Shown: positions 23,301 to 34,945 of the stretch, in pieces
Layout: the number at the start of each line of letters is the position of its first letter
Position numbering within the stretch: position 1 is the first letter of the stretch
Source of the DNA: Misgurnus anguillicaudatus
Lineage: Eukaryota; Chordata; Actinopteri; Cypriniformes; Cobitidae
DNA length: 64,000 nucleotides
Assembly (NCBI RefSeq): GCF_027580225.2
Contig: NW_027395283.1
Coordinates: forward strand, 7,196,501-7,260,500
Reading direction: 5' to 3'
The notes under the pieces: generated by a model
What the model was told of the DNA's origin: nothing
What the model saw: the letters and a program-made list of their open reading frames with translations, nothing else
Databases searched by the model: none
Translations under genes and position numbers: made by a program

Positions 23301-24805
23301 TGACAAGTAATGGACCAATGGACCTCGTTTGTATGGACTTTTTGTCCATTGAACCTGACTCAAGCAATACCGAAAATGTCTTAGTCATTACCGATCACTA
23401 TACACGCTACGCCCAGGCTTTTCCAACAAGAGATCAGAAGGCCTCCACTGTGGCGAAGGTGCTTCTGGAGAAATACTTCGTCCACTATGGATTGCCGAGG
23501 AGAATGCACAGTGATCAGGGTAGAGACTTTGAGAGCCGCCTTGTCAAAGAGGTACTGGGTGCACTTGGGGTCAAGAAGTCCAGAACAACGCCCTATCATC
23601 CTCAGGGGGATCCCCAACCCGAGAGGTTTAATAGAACATTGTTGAACATGCTTGGCACACTGGACGTAAAGAGAAAGAAAAAGTGGAGTCAGCACATTGG
23701 ACACCTTGTCCATGCGTATAATTGTACGTCCAACGAAGCCACTGGGTTTTCACCTTACTACCTCATGTTTGGCCGAGAGGCCAGACTACCTGTGGATTTG
23801 TGTTTTGGCACATCTGCCGATGGAAGCCATCCTAAGACTTACTTGAAGTATGTGACAGATATGAGAAGAGAGTTACAAGCTGCATACGAACTAGCCGAAT
23901 CTCTTGCTGCAAGGCAGAATGAAGGAAACAAACGGCGGTATGACCAGAAGATACGCTTCTCACAGTTGTCACCTGGAGACAGAGTCTTGATACGAAACTT
24001 GGGCATGAAAGGAAAACACAAATTAGCAGACCGTTGGGCGTCTCAGCCTTATGTTGTGGACAGTCAGATACCAAATTTGCCAGTGTTCCGATTGAGACCA
24101 CAAGATGGAAACGGGCCTCACAAAACCCTCCACCGGAATCACATTCTGCCTCTTGGAAGAGGTGTATGCCTGGAACAGGGGCCTGATATTAACACTACAT
24201 CAAATCCAGAAGTCTTGCGGAACAGACGACGAAGACTTCGGAATGTTCATGAACATACTACAGGAAGGAGTAATGGAGTGCCAGAAGAGGTCAAAGACAA
24301 AAGAGAGGAAAAACTAGGAGATTATGATGAGAGAAGGGACTATTCAGACTCTGAAGATGAGGAAAATGGAATGTTATATGATCTATCTGTCAGAACTCAC
24401 TGTGCTGGATTGGACAACGATATCTCTGAACCCTTTGGCCTGGATTTGGATGTTATAAGAGATGACATGAATGGACAGCCAGAAGTGATTGAGTCTGAAG
24501 TAATGCATGATGTCATGGAGGAAACAGGAACAGAGCTAAGAGGAAATAAGTCAAGGTTTATTGGGACGACTAAAGAAACTGATGAAATCGGTGAGAGTCG
24601 AGACAAGTCACCAACAGATGCGACACTTGAGGTCGAGAATAACCAATTACAGGATGTACATAGTGAAGCAAACACCAGCCGACCTCAGAGAGTCAGAAGA
24701 GCTCCATCCAGACTAACCTATGATATCCCAGGGCACCCAAGTATCATATCATCTCCAATAGTGAGATATATCTCTTGCTTTTACAAGTGGAATAGTTCCA
24801 CTTGA
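20305..24805 (+). pseudogene. pol: Gypsy Pol (PR-RT-RH-IN), one frameshift and one nonsense codon
   Basis: Three open segments. (1) To 20678: the aspartic protease, with catalytic Asp-Thr-Gly-Ser at 20457-20468. (2) 20675-21826: spacer, then RT including VLDLRSGYYQVP. (3) From 21827, open to 24805: rest of RT, RNase H (Asp at residue 153 of the frame counted from 21878, in HVDAS), an integrase HHCC finger (from residue 421), a DD35E core (Asp487, Asp546, Glu582), a GPY/F-like module and an acidic C-terminal tail. Lesions: a one-base loss near 20668 shifts the frame between protease and RT; a TAG at 21824-21826 occupies the aromatic position directly before Leu-Asp-Asp of the RT catalytic motif. 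Both look private and recent given the LTR identity. Confidence 0.93.
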
Positions 24806-24889
24806 GCACATGGGCTACCAAGAGCTATACCTACTTCTTTCTTATACTTAGCTTTAAAAGCACCAAGCCATGAGGGCATGTCTTATATT

Positions 24890-24902
24890 GGTGGAGGGAG
24901 AG
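24890..24902 (+). other. Gypsy polypurine tract
   Basis: A purine-rich GGTGGAGGGAGAG run directly abuts the TG of the 3' LTR. This is the expected plus-strand primer. Confidence 0.8.
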
Positions 24903-26105
24903 TGTAACGTCCTGATAAATATCAGTGGAGAATAGTGTTATTCAATGTGTTCCTATTACAAAACCTGTTTTATTGTTATTCCTTTTCTTTTGAATGTTCA
25001 AATAAGATGTATGAATACTGACTATTGAATTGCATTAAGTTTTATAATTTAATTAATTTTCTCTATATCTGTTTAATGATTCACAGATATAAATTAATTA
25101 AAATTAACAATAAGGGACAGTTTAACAATGCATCGGTTCAAGATGTGGATTTTGTTTAAATAAAGTTGAAAAACGGATCTGACGTCAGAGCGGGCGGAAA
25201 AAAGGAGAGCTCTCGAAAAAAATGGCGCTGCAACGAAGAGAAAACGTTTGTTTGTTGTTTTCCTTTGCGTTGTTTTGCGAACTCAATAAGCAAACTGCGT
25301 TCAACTTGTAAGCCAGTACGGTTTTCAGTGTGGGACTGTGGACTGAGAACAGTCGGTGTGTGTTTAAACTGTGGAGTGAGTTGAACCACGAGAGTTTGCG
25401 GGGTTTCTTATCGTGCAAGGGGACCGTGACACGCCAGCCTGCTTGTCAGAGGAAAAGATACCGTTCGGGAGAGAAACGCAGAAGTGTCGCCAGATGCTTA
25501 TCAACGCTGCAGAGGGTTCAACGTTGAGGGAGAGTTAAACGACGCAGTTTGGATTGCCTACGGATGTGGTAGGAATTTGTTTCATATCTTAAAAAGGGAG
25601 AACCGATTCCCAGAGCTCCTACGATAAGCGCGCCAACGAACCAATATGCAAGCTTGCTTATAGAACGGTAAAAGTGCACTAATAGGTTTCTACAAACATT
25701 GTTTACCCGGGGTCTTTTATTATTGTTTACTTTCTCTTTCTTATTTTCCATACTAAATGTTTTATATCAGGTGTTCTATAATACAAGGTTAAAGTGAAAC
25801 TAAATTACTGTGTGTACGTGGTTTATTTCTACATGCACATTGCATATGTTTATTACTGTTTATACTAAGTTTAAAGGTATTGGTGGTACTATTATACTGT
25901 GATTAACTGTGTATTTCTCTGCGCCCTCATTCGAGTGAATAAGTTACCGTAAGTGAGAATCATAACATTACCCTAGACTGTTTAATGTACAATGAGATGT
26001 CTCTTTCACCACATGTAGACTGAAACTAATTCTATTGGGCTATTATTTAATTACATCTTGTATCAGATACTCATTTAATACGAGCGGGTGGTGACAAGGG
26101 TTACA
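24903..26105 (+). repeat. Gypsy 3' LTR
   Basis: 1203 bp, same length as the 5' LTR, followed by the TATA duplication and then about 140 bp of hAT sequence up to the hAT right end. Confidence 0.95.
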
Positions 26106-26259
26106 TATAACATTTGTTGAGTCTAAATATTAATGAGGATACGGTTTTTGATAAATCAAATTTTATTGTTGTTCTTATAATCATTTAGGGGGGCTTAGGA
26201 ACATTTTGGGGTAGCTTCAGCCCCCCTAAAATAGGCCTAACGACGTCCCTGGATGTGGT

Positions 26260-26487
26260 CATACTTTTTAGATCGAGTAAGCACTCTTGCGGCGGCGTTT
26301 TAAACCAGCTGTAGCTTGTTTACCTGATTTGCATGGCATCCCCCGAGTAACGAGTTACAATAGTCTATTCTAGAGGTCATAAAAGCATGGATAAGCTTTT
26401 CTGCGTCTGATGCAGACAGCATATGGCGTATTTTTGAGATATTTCTAAGATGGAAGAATGCTGTGCGGCAGATGTTGGCGATATGAC
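26260..26487 (-). pseudogene. L2 LINE RT fragment (5' part)
   Basis: The minus-strand translation shows the L2 signature (SDAEKLIHAFMTSRIDYCNS, then NKLQLV and ARVLTRSKKYDH), which joins in phase across the hAT insertion to 13022. One stop lies between the LQLV and NAAARV blocks. The left palindrome arm resumes at about 26488 (ATCCCGTTAAGAAAC). Confidence 0.85.
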
Positions 26488-27261
26488 TATATCCCGTTAA
26501 GAAACTTTTAAACGATTAAAGACATTTTCATCTCATCTCATTTTCAAGATCAGTCAACTTACAGAAGCCTATCTGTGAGTGTCTGTGTGTGTGTGTGACA
26601 TAATTCACAGCAGGGGCGTATTGTAAACTAGTGTTTTTTAAAACCGTGGTGGTAAGATGAAATACTGGCCACTCTGACAAAAAGTAAAAGGTTTATTTTA
26701 GATTTTAGGTGGCGCACCAGCTCCTATTTTATGGCAAACACTGCAGGGTCTAAAAGTTTGTTACATCACAAATATATTTAATGAAATATTCAGTACGTGT
26801 TTATTTAAGCAATGAATTGTGCCAAAACTACCGGAGGCCTACAATTCTTTAGACCAAAATCTATTTATTTTAAACTAAATAAAAGTTGAATCTTTTCATG
26901 CACAGTATTCTGTTCACACCATTAAAGATCGCGCTCCGGCAGGTACAATAGAGATCATACGCGGATGCATGTTCATATCTGCCGTTTTAAAATAAACTTA
27001 ATAAATGTAATTCTGTCCGCTCTGGCAAAATAAGGGTTTATTTTAGATTTAGGGATTTCTTTAATCAAGTCTCTGATTAAAACATGTAAATGCGCGCACC
27101 AACGTTGCCTGAGAACGTACACTGATGCGCTCTTATATCTGGCCTTAAGAAACTTTTAAACGTTTTAAGACATATCAGCCCCTCTTCGGGTTTGAATTAA
27201 TTAGTGTCACCTAACATCCAAGTGTGTACATGTGTATTTACGATAAATGTAACACGGTACG

Positions 27262-27883
27262 TGAAGACTTAAAATTTAGTCTTTTATTATTAAATTTATT
27301 CTTTTATTAAAATGTATTATTTTAATATGATTTTATTATTATATATTATGTATCTGTATTATTATTCTTTATATTCATAATCAGTTGTGTTATCTTATGG
27401 AGTGTTAAATGCATGTGTTTGAATGCACGAGACTATAGATAGTATGGATCACATGTCAGGGGATTGAAAGAGGGTAATACGCTCTATTGAAAATGACATG
27501 TCAGATGTGTACAGTTTGCAAAGCACCACAGAAGTATACACTAAGAATAGTATCTTAATATAGGAGTGGACTGTGCCATGTGTTAGCATGACATATATGT
27601 TCTATATTTGAGATGCTTAAGCAACATGTTTTTCTACCTTACAAGGAAGTCTTTCTGTGATGTATAAAAGCTCAAACCTTACTGTACCACCCCAGAGAAA
27701 CTGAGGGATGACGGGGTGAAAGGAAGGAGAATTAAAGAAATGTATAGGCTGTCATAAATAGAACATCTTTACTGGTTTCTCTCCTGACATATATATATTA
27801 AAGATTTTTTCTTGGCAAGACAATTGGTGTCCGGATCCGTGAATCAAATAATAAAGGGGAAAAGGCTTAATTCCAAGTCTACA
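27262..27883 (+). mobile_element. LTR-like unit with primer-binding-like site, 5-bp TSD
   Basis: GTACG at 27257-27261 and 27884-27888 flanks a 622-bp insertion starting TGAAGACTT and ending AAGTCTACA. The right arm near 32893 shows the empty site. It contains a TATA-like TATAAAAG (27663-27670). A CA end at 27822 is followed after AT by TGGTGTCCGGATCCGTGA, placed like a primer-binding site, and then a purine-rich AAAGGGGAAAAGG. It resembles one LTR plus a few tens of bases of interior. The family is unknown. Confidence 0.6.
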
Positions 27884-28185
27884 GTACGCATTGTCAAAAT
27901 AAAAGGTTTCTTGAACATGGTATTCCAGTGCGTGTTTTTTGTCTTGCTAGTGCTCGTCATACTTATTGATGTGAAAAAAAAGGTTGTTGTTTTGGGCGTT
28001 CAGTGTCTGGACGGACAGTTTTTAGGAGAGTCTCTCATTCTCACCATCCGTTATCACCCACCTAGCAGTCCACAGTGTGTCTGAACAGCGGTGGTGTGTG
28101 TCTGGCGGACCGTTTTGTTCCTAAAACTCCATGTTGGTAAAATAAATGTCATTCAGCCCACATTGACAAAAAGTAAAAGTTTATT

Positions 28186-29040
28186 TTAGATTTTAGGTGG
28201 AGCACCAGCGCCTATTTTATGGCAAACACTTCAGGTTCTAAAAGTTTGTAACACCATGAATTTATTTAATGAAATATACAGTACGTGTATAAGCAATGCC
28301 CCCGAGGCCATAATCTCCGGGGGGGTCGTCAATACTACTTTCTTTAGACTAAAGGGTATTTATTTTAACCTAAATAAAAGTTTATTCGCATCACGAACTC
28401 CGTGAAACTGTTCATGCACCACAATCTATTGTTCACGCGCATTAAAGGTCGATCACCGGTGGTGACAGAGAACGAACCGGGTGTGTGTTCATATCTACCA
28501 TTTTAAAATAAACTTAATAAATGTAATTCTGTCCGCTCTGGCAAAATAAAGGTTTATTTTAGATTTAGGGAATTCTTTAACCAAGTCTCTGATTAAAACA
28601 CGTTATTGCTTATGGCAATAAGCACATGCACACACATATCTGTGGCTTTAAAAATAAACTTTTTAAAGTTTAAGACATTTAAACATTTGAAAAAATCAAA
28701 CATTTTAGATTTGTCTGAGTAAACGTATATCTAATGTCATATGAACCGTACCGTGTCGTGTTCGTGTCTGTATTCGTGTCTGTTTATGTATGTCTGCGTT
28801 TGTGTGCTCGTGGTGTTGGGTGTGAGTGTGAGAGGCTGTGAGTGTGTGTGCGTTTGTGTGTGTGTGCTTGTGTGTGTGCGAGTGTATAGTTATCACGTGG
28901 TAGGGGTCCCAAATGATCAATGGCAGGACCTTTATGAAGCAGAGCAGGCCCTGGTCAGCCTGTGGGGTTAGTTTCAACTTAGGTTAGCATGTATCATTGC
29001 GTAATAAGCAAACATGAAATTATATTTACCTATGGTTTGT
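28186..29040. repeat. Left-arm-only block with internal sub-repeats
   Basis: This block has no counterpart at the equivalent place in the right arm, but parts resemble 11104-11473 and 26690-27080 in the same arm (for example ACTACTTTCTTTAGACTAAA and the decamer GTCCGCTCTG). It ends in a TG-rich stretch (28755-28890). A duplicated sub-block or a deletion in the right arm would explain it. Confidence 0.6.
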
Positions 29041-31690
29041 TACTGATGTTCCTAGTTGTGTGTTTTTTTTTCTTAGGCAAACGTTTTCTTTTCAAACTTA
29101 GGCATTCTTCATACTTTTGTCTTTTCATACATTTGTTCATAGTTTTTCTTCACTAGTGTCAACTTATGTCTGAGATTTGTAAATTCATCAGATGTTCTAA
29201 GTTGTGTTTTCTTTAGGCGTCCTTCATACTTTTGTCTTTTCATACTTTGTTCATAGTTTTTTCGTTGCTAGTGTCAATGCATGTCTGAGATTTTTGTAAA
29301 CTCATCAGATTTACTTACTTGTGTTTTCTTAAACAAACTTTTGCTTTTCAAACTTAGGCAGTCTTCAGACTTTTGTCTTTTTATACGTTGTTTATATTTT
29401 TTTCTTCGCTAGTGTCAACTTGTGTCTGAGATTTTTGTAAATTCATCAGATGTTCTTACTCGTGTATTTTTCTTAAACAAACTTTTGCTTTTCAAACTTA
29501 GGCAGTCTTCAGACTTTTGTCTTTTCATACGTTGTTCATTGTTTTTTCTTCGCTAGTGTCAACTTGTGTCTGAGATTTTTGTAAATTCATCAGATGTTCC
29601 TACTCGTGTATTTTTCTTAAACAAACTTTTGCTTTTCAAACTTAGGCAGTCTTCAGACTTTTGTCTTTTCATACATTGTTCATAGTTTTTTCTTCGCTAG
29701 TGTCAACTTGTGTCTGAGATTTTTGTAAATTCATCAGATGTTCTTACTCGTGTATTTTTCTTAAACAAACTTTTGCTTTTCAAACTTAGGCAGTCTTCAG
29801 ACTTTTGTCTTTTCATACTTTGTTCATAGTTTTTCTTCGCTAGTGTCAACTTATATTTGAGATTTTGTAAATTCATCAGATTTACTTACTTGTGTTTTCT
29901 TAAACAAACTTAGGCAGTCTTCAGACTTTTGTCTTTTCATTCTTTGTTCATAGTTTTCTTCGTTAGTGTCAACTTATGTTTGAGATTTTGTAAATTCATC
30001 AGATTTACTTACTTGTGTTTTCTTAAACAAACTTTTGATTTTCAAACTTAGGCAGTCTTCAGACTTTTGTCTTTTCTTACGTTGTTTATATTTTTTTCTT
30101 CGCTAGTGTCAACTTGTGTCTGAGATTTTTGTAAATTCATCAGATGTTCTTACTCATGTATTTTTCTTAAACAAACTTTTGCTTTTCAAACTTAGGCAGT
30201 CTTCAGACTTTTGTCTTTTCATTCTTCATAGTTTTTCTTCGTTAGTGTCAACTTATGTTTGAGATTTTGTAAATTCATTAGATGTTCTTACTCATGTATT
30301 TTCTTAAACAAACTTTTGCTTTTCAAACTTAGGCAGTCTTCATACTTTTGTCTTTTCATACTTTGTTCATAGTTTTTCTTCGCTAGTGTCAACTTATGTC
30401 TGAGATTTGTAAATTCATCAGATGTTCTAAGTTGTGTTTTCTTTAGGCGTCCTTCATACTTTTGTCTTTTCATACTTTGTTCATAGTTTTTTCGTCGCTA
30501 GTGTCAATGCATGTCTGAGATTTTTGTAAACTCATCAGATTTACTTACTTGTGTTTTCTTAAACAAACTTTTGCTTTTCAAACTTAGGCAGTCTTCAGAC
30601 TTTTGTCTTTTTATACGTTGTTTATATTTTTTTCTTCGCTAGTGTCAACTTGTGTCTGAGATTTTTGTAAATTCATCAGATGTTCTTACTCGTGTATTTT
30701 TCTTAAACAAACTTTTGCTCTTCAAACTTAGGCAGTCTTCAGACTTTTGTCTTTTCATACGTTGTTCATTGTTTTTTCTTCGCTAGTGTCAACTTGTGTC
30801 TGAGATTTTTGTAAATTCATCAGATGTTCCTACTCGTGTATTTTTCTTAAACAAACTTTTGCTTTTCAAACTTAGGCAGTCTTCAGACTTTTGTCTTTTC
30901 ATACATTGTTCATAGTTTTTTCTTCGCTAGTGTCAACTTGTGTCTGAGATTTTTGTAAATTCATCAGATGTTCTTACTCGTGTATTTTTCTTAAACAAAC
31001 TTTTGCTTTTCAAACTTAGGCAGTCTTCAGACTTTTGTCTTTTCATACTTTGTTCATAGTTTTTCTTCGCTAGTGTCAACTTATGTTTGAGATTTTGTAA
31101 ATTCATCAGATTTACTTACTTGTGTTTTCTTAAACAAACTTTTGATTTTCAAACTTAGGCAGTCTTCAGACTTTTGTCTTTTCATACGTTGTTTATATTT
31201 TTTTCTTCGCTAGTGTCAACTTGTGTCTGAGATTTTTGTAAATTCATCAGATGTTCTTACTCATGTATTTTTCTTAAACAAACTTTTGCTTTTCAAACTT
31301 AGGCAGTCTTCAGACTTTTGTTTTTTCATTCTTCATAGTTTTTCTTCGTTAGTGTCAACTTATGTTTGAGATTTTGTAAATTCATTAGATGTTCTTACTC
31401 ATGTATTTTCTTAAACAAACTTTTGCTTTTCAAACTTAGGCAGTCTTCATACTTTTGTCTTTTCATACTTTGTTCATAGTTTTTCTTCGCTACTGTCAAC
31501 TTATATTTGAGATTTTGTAAACTCAGCAGATATACTTACTTCTGTTTTCTTAAACAAACTTTTCAAACTAAGGCAGGCTTCAGACTTTTGTCTTTTCATA
31601 CTTTGTCCATAGCTTTTCTTCGCTAGTGTCAACTTATGTCTGAGATTTTGTAAACTCATCAAATGTTCTTTATTGTCACTGTGGTTTTCT
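29040..31690 (+). repeat. Satellite array, ~143-bp unit, left of the palindrome axis
   Basis: About eighteen head-to-tail units, some shortened to roughly 110-125 bp. Each has CTTCGCTAGTGTCAACTT, TGTCTGAGATTTTTGTAAAT, TCATCAGATGTTCTTACT and CAAACTTAGGCAGTCTTCAG. Higher-order duplication is visible: 29200-29850 is repeated almost verbatim as 30420-31060. There is no coding frame beyond chance. Confidence 0.93.
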
Positions 31691-31745
31691 GCATTGAATT
31701 TGTTTACTGCTTATGTTTCTTGTATGTTTTGCAAATTCAATGCAG
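31690..31745. repeat. Palindrome axis: stem-loop at the array inversion
   Basis: CACTGTGGTTTTCTGCATTG on the left is mirrored by CAATGCAGAAAACCACAGTG on the right, around a loop of about 30 nt (TTTACTGCTTATG...). Sequence to either side is the same satellite in opposite orientation, so this is the centre of the 34.6-kb structure. Confidence 0.9.
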
Positions 31746-32606
31746 AAAACCACAGTGACATAAAGAACATTTGATGAGTTTACAAAATCTCAGACATAAG
31801 TTGACACTAGCGAAGAAAAGCTATGGACAAAGTATGAAAAGACAAAAGTATGAAGACTACCTAAGTTTGAAAAGCAAAAGTTTGTTTAAGAAAAATACAC
31901 GAGTAAGAACATCTGATGAATTTACAAAAATCTCAGATACAAGTTGACACTAGCGAAGAAAAAACTATGAACAACGTATGAAAAGACAAAAGTCTGAGGA
32001 CTGCCTAAGTTTGAAAAGCAAAAGTTTGTTTAAGAAAACACAAGTAAGTAAATCTGATGAGTTTACAAAAATCTCAGACATGCGTTGACACTAGCGAAGA
32101 AATAACTATGAACAAAGTAGGAAAAGACAAAAGTCTGAAGACTGCCTAAGTTTGAAAAGCAAAAGTTTGTGTAAGAAAAATACATGAGTAAGAACATCTG
32201 ATGAATTTACAAAAATCTCAGACACAAGTTGACACTAGCGAAGAAAAAACTATGTACAACTTATGAAAAGACAAAAGTCTGAAGACTGCCTAAGTTTGAA
32301 AAGCAAAAGTTTGATTAAGAAAAATACACGAGTAAGAACATCTGATTAATTTACAAAAATCTCAGACACAAGTTGACACTAGCGGAAAAAAAAAACTATG
32401 AACAACATATGAAAAGACAAAAGTCTGAAGACTGCCTAAGTTTGAAAAGCAAAAGTTTGTTTAAGAAAAATACAAGAGTAAGAACATCTGATGAATTTAC
32501 AAAAATCTCAGACACAAGTTGACACTAGCGAAGAAAAAACTATGAACAACGTATGAAAAGACAAAAGTCTGAAGACTGCCTAAGTTTGAAAAGCAAAAGT
32601 TTGTAA
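31745..32606 (-). repeat. Satellite array right of the axis, inverted
   Basis: About six units of the same satellite in reverse orientation, ending at AAAAGTTTGTAAATAAACC, where unique arm sequence begins. There are far fewer units than on the left, consistent with unequal exchange or slippage after the inversion formed. Confidence 0.92.
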
Positions 32607-33556
32607 ATAAACCTTTACTCTTTGTCAATGTGGGCTGAATTACATTTATTTTACCAACACAGAGTTTTAGGAACAATACGGTCCGCTGAACACCACAGCT
32701 GTTCAGACACATTGGGGACTGCTGGGTGGGTGATAACGGATGGTGAGAATGAGAGACTCTCCTAAATCTGTCCGTCCAGAAACTGAACGCCCAAAACAAC
32801 AACCTTTTTTTCACATCAATAAGTATGACGAGCACTCACAAGACAAAAAACACGCACTGGAATACCATGTTCAAGAAACCTTTTATTTTGACAATGTGTA
32901 CCGTGTTACATTTATCGTAAATACACATGTACACACTTGGATGTTAGGTGACATTAATGAATTCAATCCAGAAGAGGGGCTGAAATGTCTTAAAACATTT
33001 AAAAGGTTCTTAACGCCAGATATAAGAGCGCATCAGCGTACGTTCTCTGGCAACGTTGGTGCGTGCATTTACATGTTTTAATTTAGAGACTTGATTAAAG
33101 AAATCCCTAAATCTTAAATAAACCCTTATTTTGCCAGAGCGGACAGAATTACATTTATTAAGTTTATTTTAAAACAGCAGATATGAACATGCATCCGCAT
33201 ATGTTCTCTATTGTACCTGCCGGAGCGCGATCTTTAATGGCGTGAACAGAATACTGTGCATGAAAAGATTCAACTTTTATTTAGTTTAAAATAAATAGAC
33301 TTTGGTCTAAAGAATTGTAGGCCTCCGGTGGTTTTGGCACAACATTGCTTAAATATACACCTACTGAATATTTAATTAAATAAATTTGTGATGTTACAAA
33401 CTTTTAGACCCTGCAGTGTTTGCCATAAAATAGGAGCTGGTGCTCCACCTAAAATCTAAAATAAACCTTTTACTTTTTGTCAGAGTGGCCAGTATTACAT
33501 CTTACCACCACAGTTTTAAAAGACACTAGTTTACAATCCGCCCCTGCTGTGAATTA

Positions 33557-33604
<48 letters not shown>

Positions 33605-34183
33605 TCACAGATAGGCTTCTGTAAGTTGACTGATCAGAAAAATAGCGTATAGTTGAAAAGATAATAGCAGATTTAAGTATAACCAAATACAACTAAAATA
33701 TTTGCGTCTTGCGTGACTTTAAAGAAGCTCTTGACAAAACAAACGTTTATATTAAACAGTATTTGTCATAAAATGCACGCTGCCACTTCACCTAAAGTCT
33801 AAAATAATACTTTATTTTTGTCAGAGCAGACAATATAAGATTTGTTGTATAATATACACATATTGACACATGGTTTTAAGAAACCAAAAATTAAAAACAA
33901 ACCCTGAAGATGAGATGAAAATATCTTTAATCGTTTAAAAGTTTCTTAACGGGATATATGAACGTGCACCAGACGCGTTCTCTGTCACCACCGGTAATCG
34001 ACCTTTAATGCGCGTGAACAACAGATTGCTGTGCATGAACAGTTTCACGGACTTTGTGATGCGAATAAACTTTTATTTGGGTTAAAATAAATACCCTTTA
34101 GTCTAAAGAAAGTAGTATTGACGGCGCCGAAGGTTATGGCATAGGGGATTGCTTAAACTATACACGTATACGGAATATATTAA
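32607..34183. repeat. Right palindrome arm, inner block
   Basis: Inverted match of 26488-28185 and part of 11104-11473. Includes an (AC)n tract at 33564-33599, which is much shorter on the left. A segment of roughly 300 bp (~33630-33930) is absent from the left arm. Confidence 0.85.
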
Positions 34184-34750
34184 CACTTCTTAACACGCAC
34201 CGGCCCGGCGGCGGGCCCTAGGGGGCGTTTTTACGTGTTTTGTGCTTTGTTTAACATCAAATATTCAATCAACAATCATAAACTTTGCATTATTTGAAAG
34301 TTTAAACACTCCAAATTCATGTTCTGAGCTTATTTTTGCAATCAATACACTGGTGTGGAAAGGTTTAAATGAAATGCAGACGGAATGCATATAAAAATGG
34401 TTGTGGGTACTCACATATCTTGCCATATGGTTCTGATAATTTCTGACAATTCCCAAAAACTTCAACGTACATTGCAACGTAAGGGTCCACTCTTCAAAAA
34501 GCATCCCATGTTTTAATCCAAAACAATGAAAAATAGTGAGAAATCCAGCAATATCCTCCTTTGTTTACATCCGCGCGACCGCTAAGTATGATCGATCATG
34601 TTTATTTTCTATCAAATATTTATCAGTGAAAATCCATCTCTTCCTGCTTTGTTAGACTGTTCCGATAAATATCCCACCCTATTTTCTGTTTTGTCCAATC
34701 AGAAAAGGTTTGACAACTCAAAATGCCATGGGATCCCAGATTTGCCAAGC

Positions 34751-34945
34751 CAGGGGCCCGTACCATGAAAATGGTTAAACAAACTCAGGGTTACAGGATT
34801 AGTTTCAGGTTGACAAAACCAAGCCAATGTGCAGGCCTTGTTGGTAAAAGCTATTTTCATGGTACCCAAAACCCAGGATTTGCACAAACTAATCCTAAAC
34901 AAAGCTGGCTAACCAACTAAACCAGCTTCATGGTATAGGCCCCTG
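34751..34945. mobile_element. 195-bp MITE with CAGGGGCC termini
   Basis: The left end CAGGGGCCCGTACCATGAAA is inverted at the right (TTCATGGTATAGGCCCCTG) with few mismatches. I found no matching duplication in the flanks. Confidence 0.6.

Larger units (their letters stand above)
17546..26105 (+). mobile_element. Ty3/Gypsy LTR retrotransposon, 8.56 kb, very young
   Basis: Two 1203-bp LTRs (17546-18748 and 24903-26105) begin TGTAACGTCC and end GGGTTACA. By eye they differ at only three bases. A 4-bp duplication TATA flanks the whole (17542-17545 and 26106-26109). The internal order is primer-binding site, gag, protease, RT, RNase H, integrase, which is the Ty3/Gypsy order. The element is inserted in the hAT upstream of its transposase, in the opposite orientation. 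Two pol lesions make this copy non-autonomous. Confidence 0.97.
13023..26251 (-). mobile_element. hAT (Tip100-like) transposon, hosting a Gypsy element
   Basis: The ends CAGGGACGTCACTAGG and CCTAACGACGTCCCTG are inverted with a mismatch, and the 8-bp duplication GATGTGGT is perfect (13015-13022 and 26252-26259). Both flanks are the same L2 reading frame. The element carries its own transposase on the minus strand (13870-16883) plus later insertions: a MITE (13248-13552), a retroposon tail (17324-17412) and a Gypsy (17546-26105). Without the Gypsy it would be about 4.7 kb, a normal size for an autonomous hAT. Confidence 0.92.
11474..26487 (-). mobile_element. L2-like LINE, 5'-truncated, split by a hAT
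   Basis: The left end (minus-strand 3' end) is a short ATTGA-type repeat tail at 11474-11490, preceded by the fish L2 3' region (ATATAGCGCTTTTCACAA). Coding remnants lie at 12682-13022 and 26260-26487, separated by the hAT at 13023-26251. A second LINE fragment sits in the 3' UTR. The right palindrome arm near 33955 shows the pre-insertion sequence. The right boundary (~26487) is where arm homology resumes. Confidence 0.8.

Noticed and set aside
29040..32606. CRISPR-like regular array
   Set aside because: Units are ~143 bp of near-identical sequence with no short repeat/unique spacer pattern, and the genome is eukaryotic. It is a satellite.
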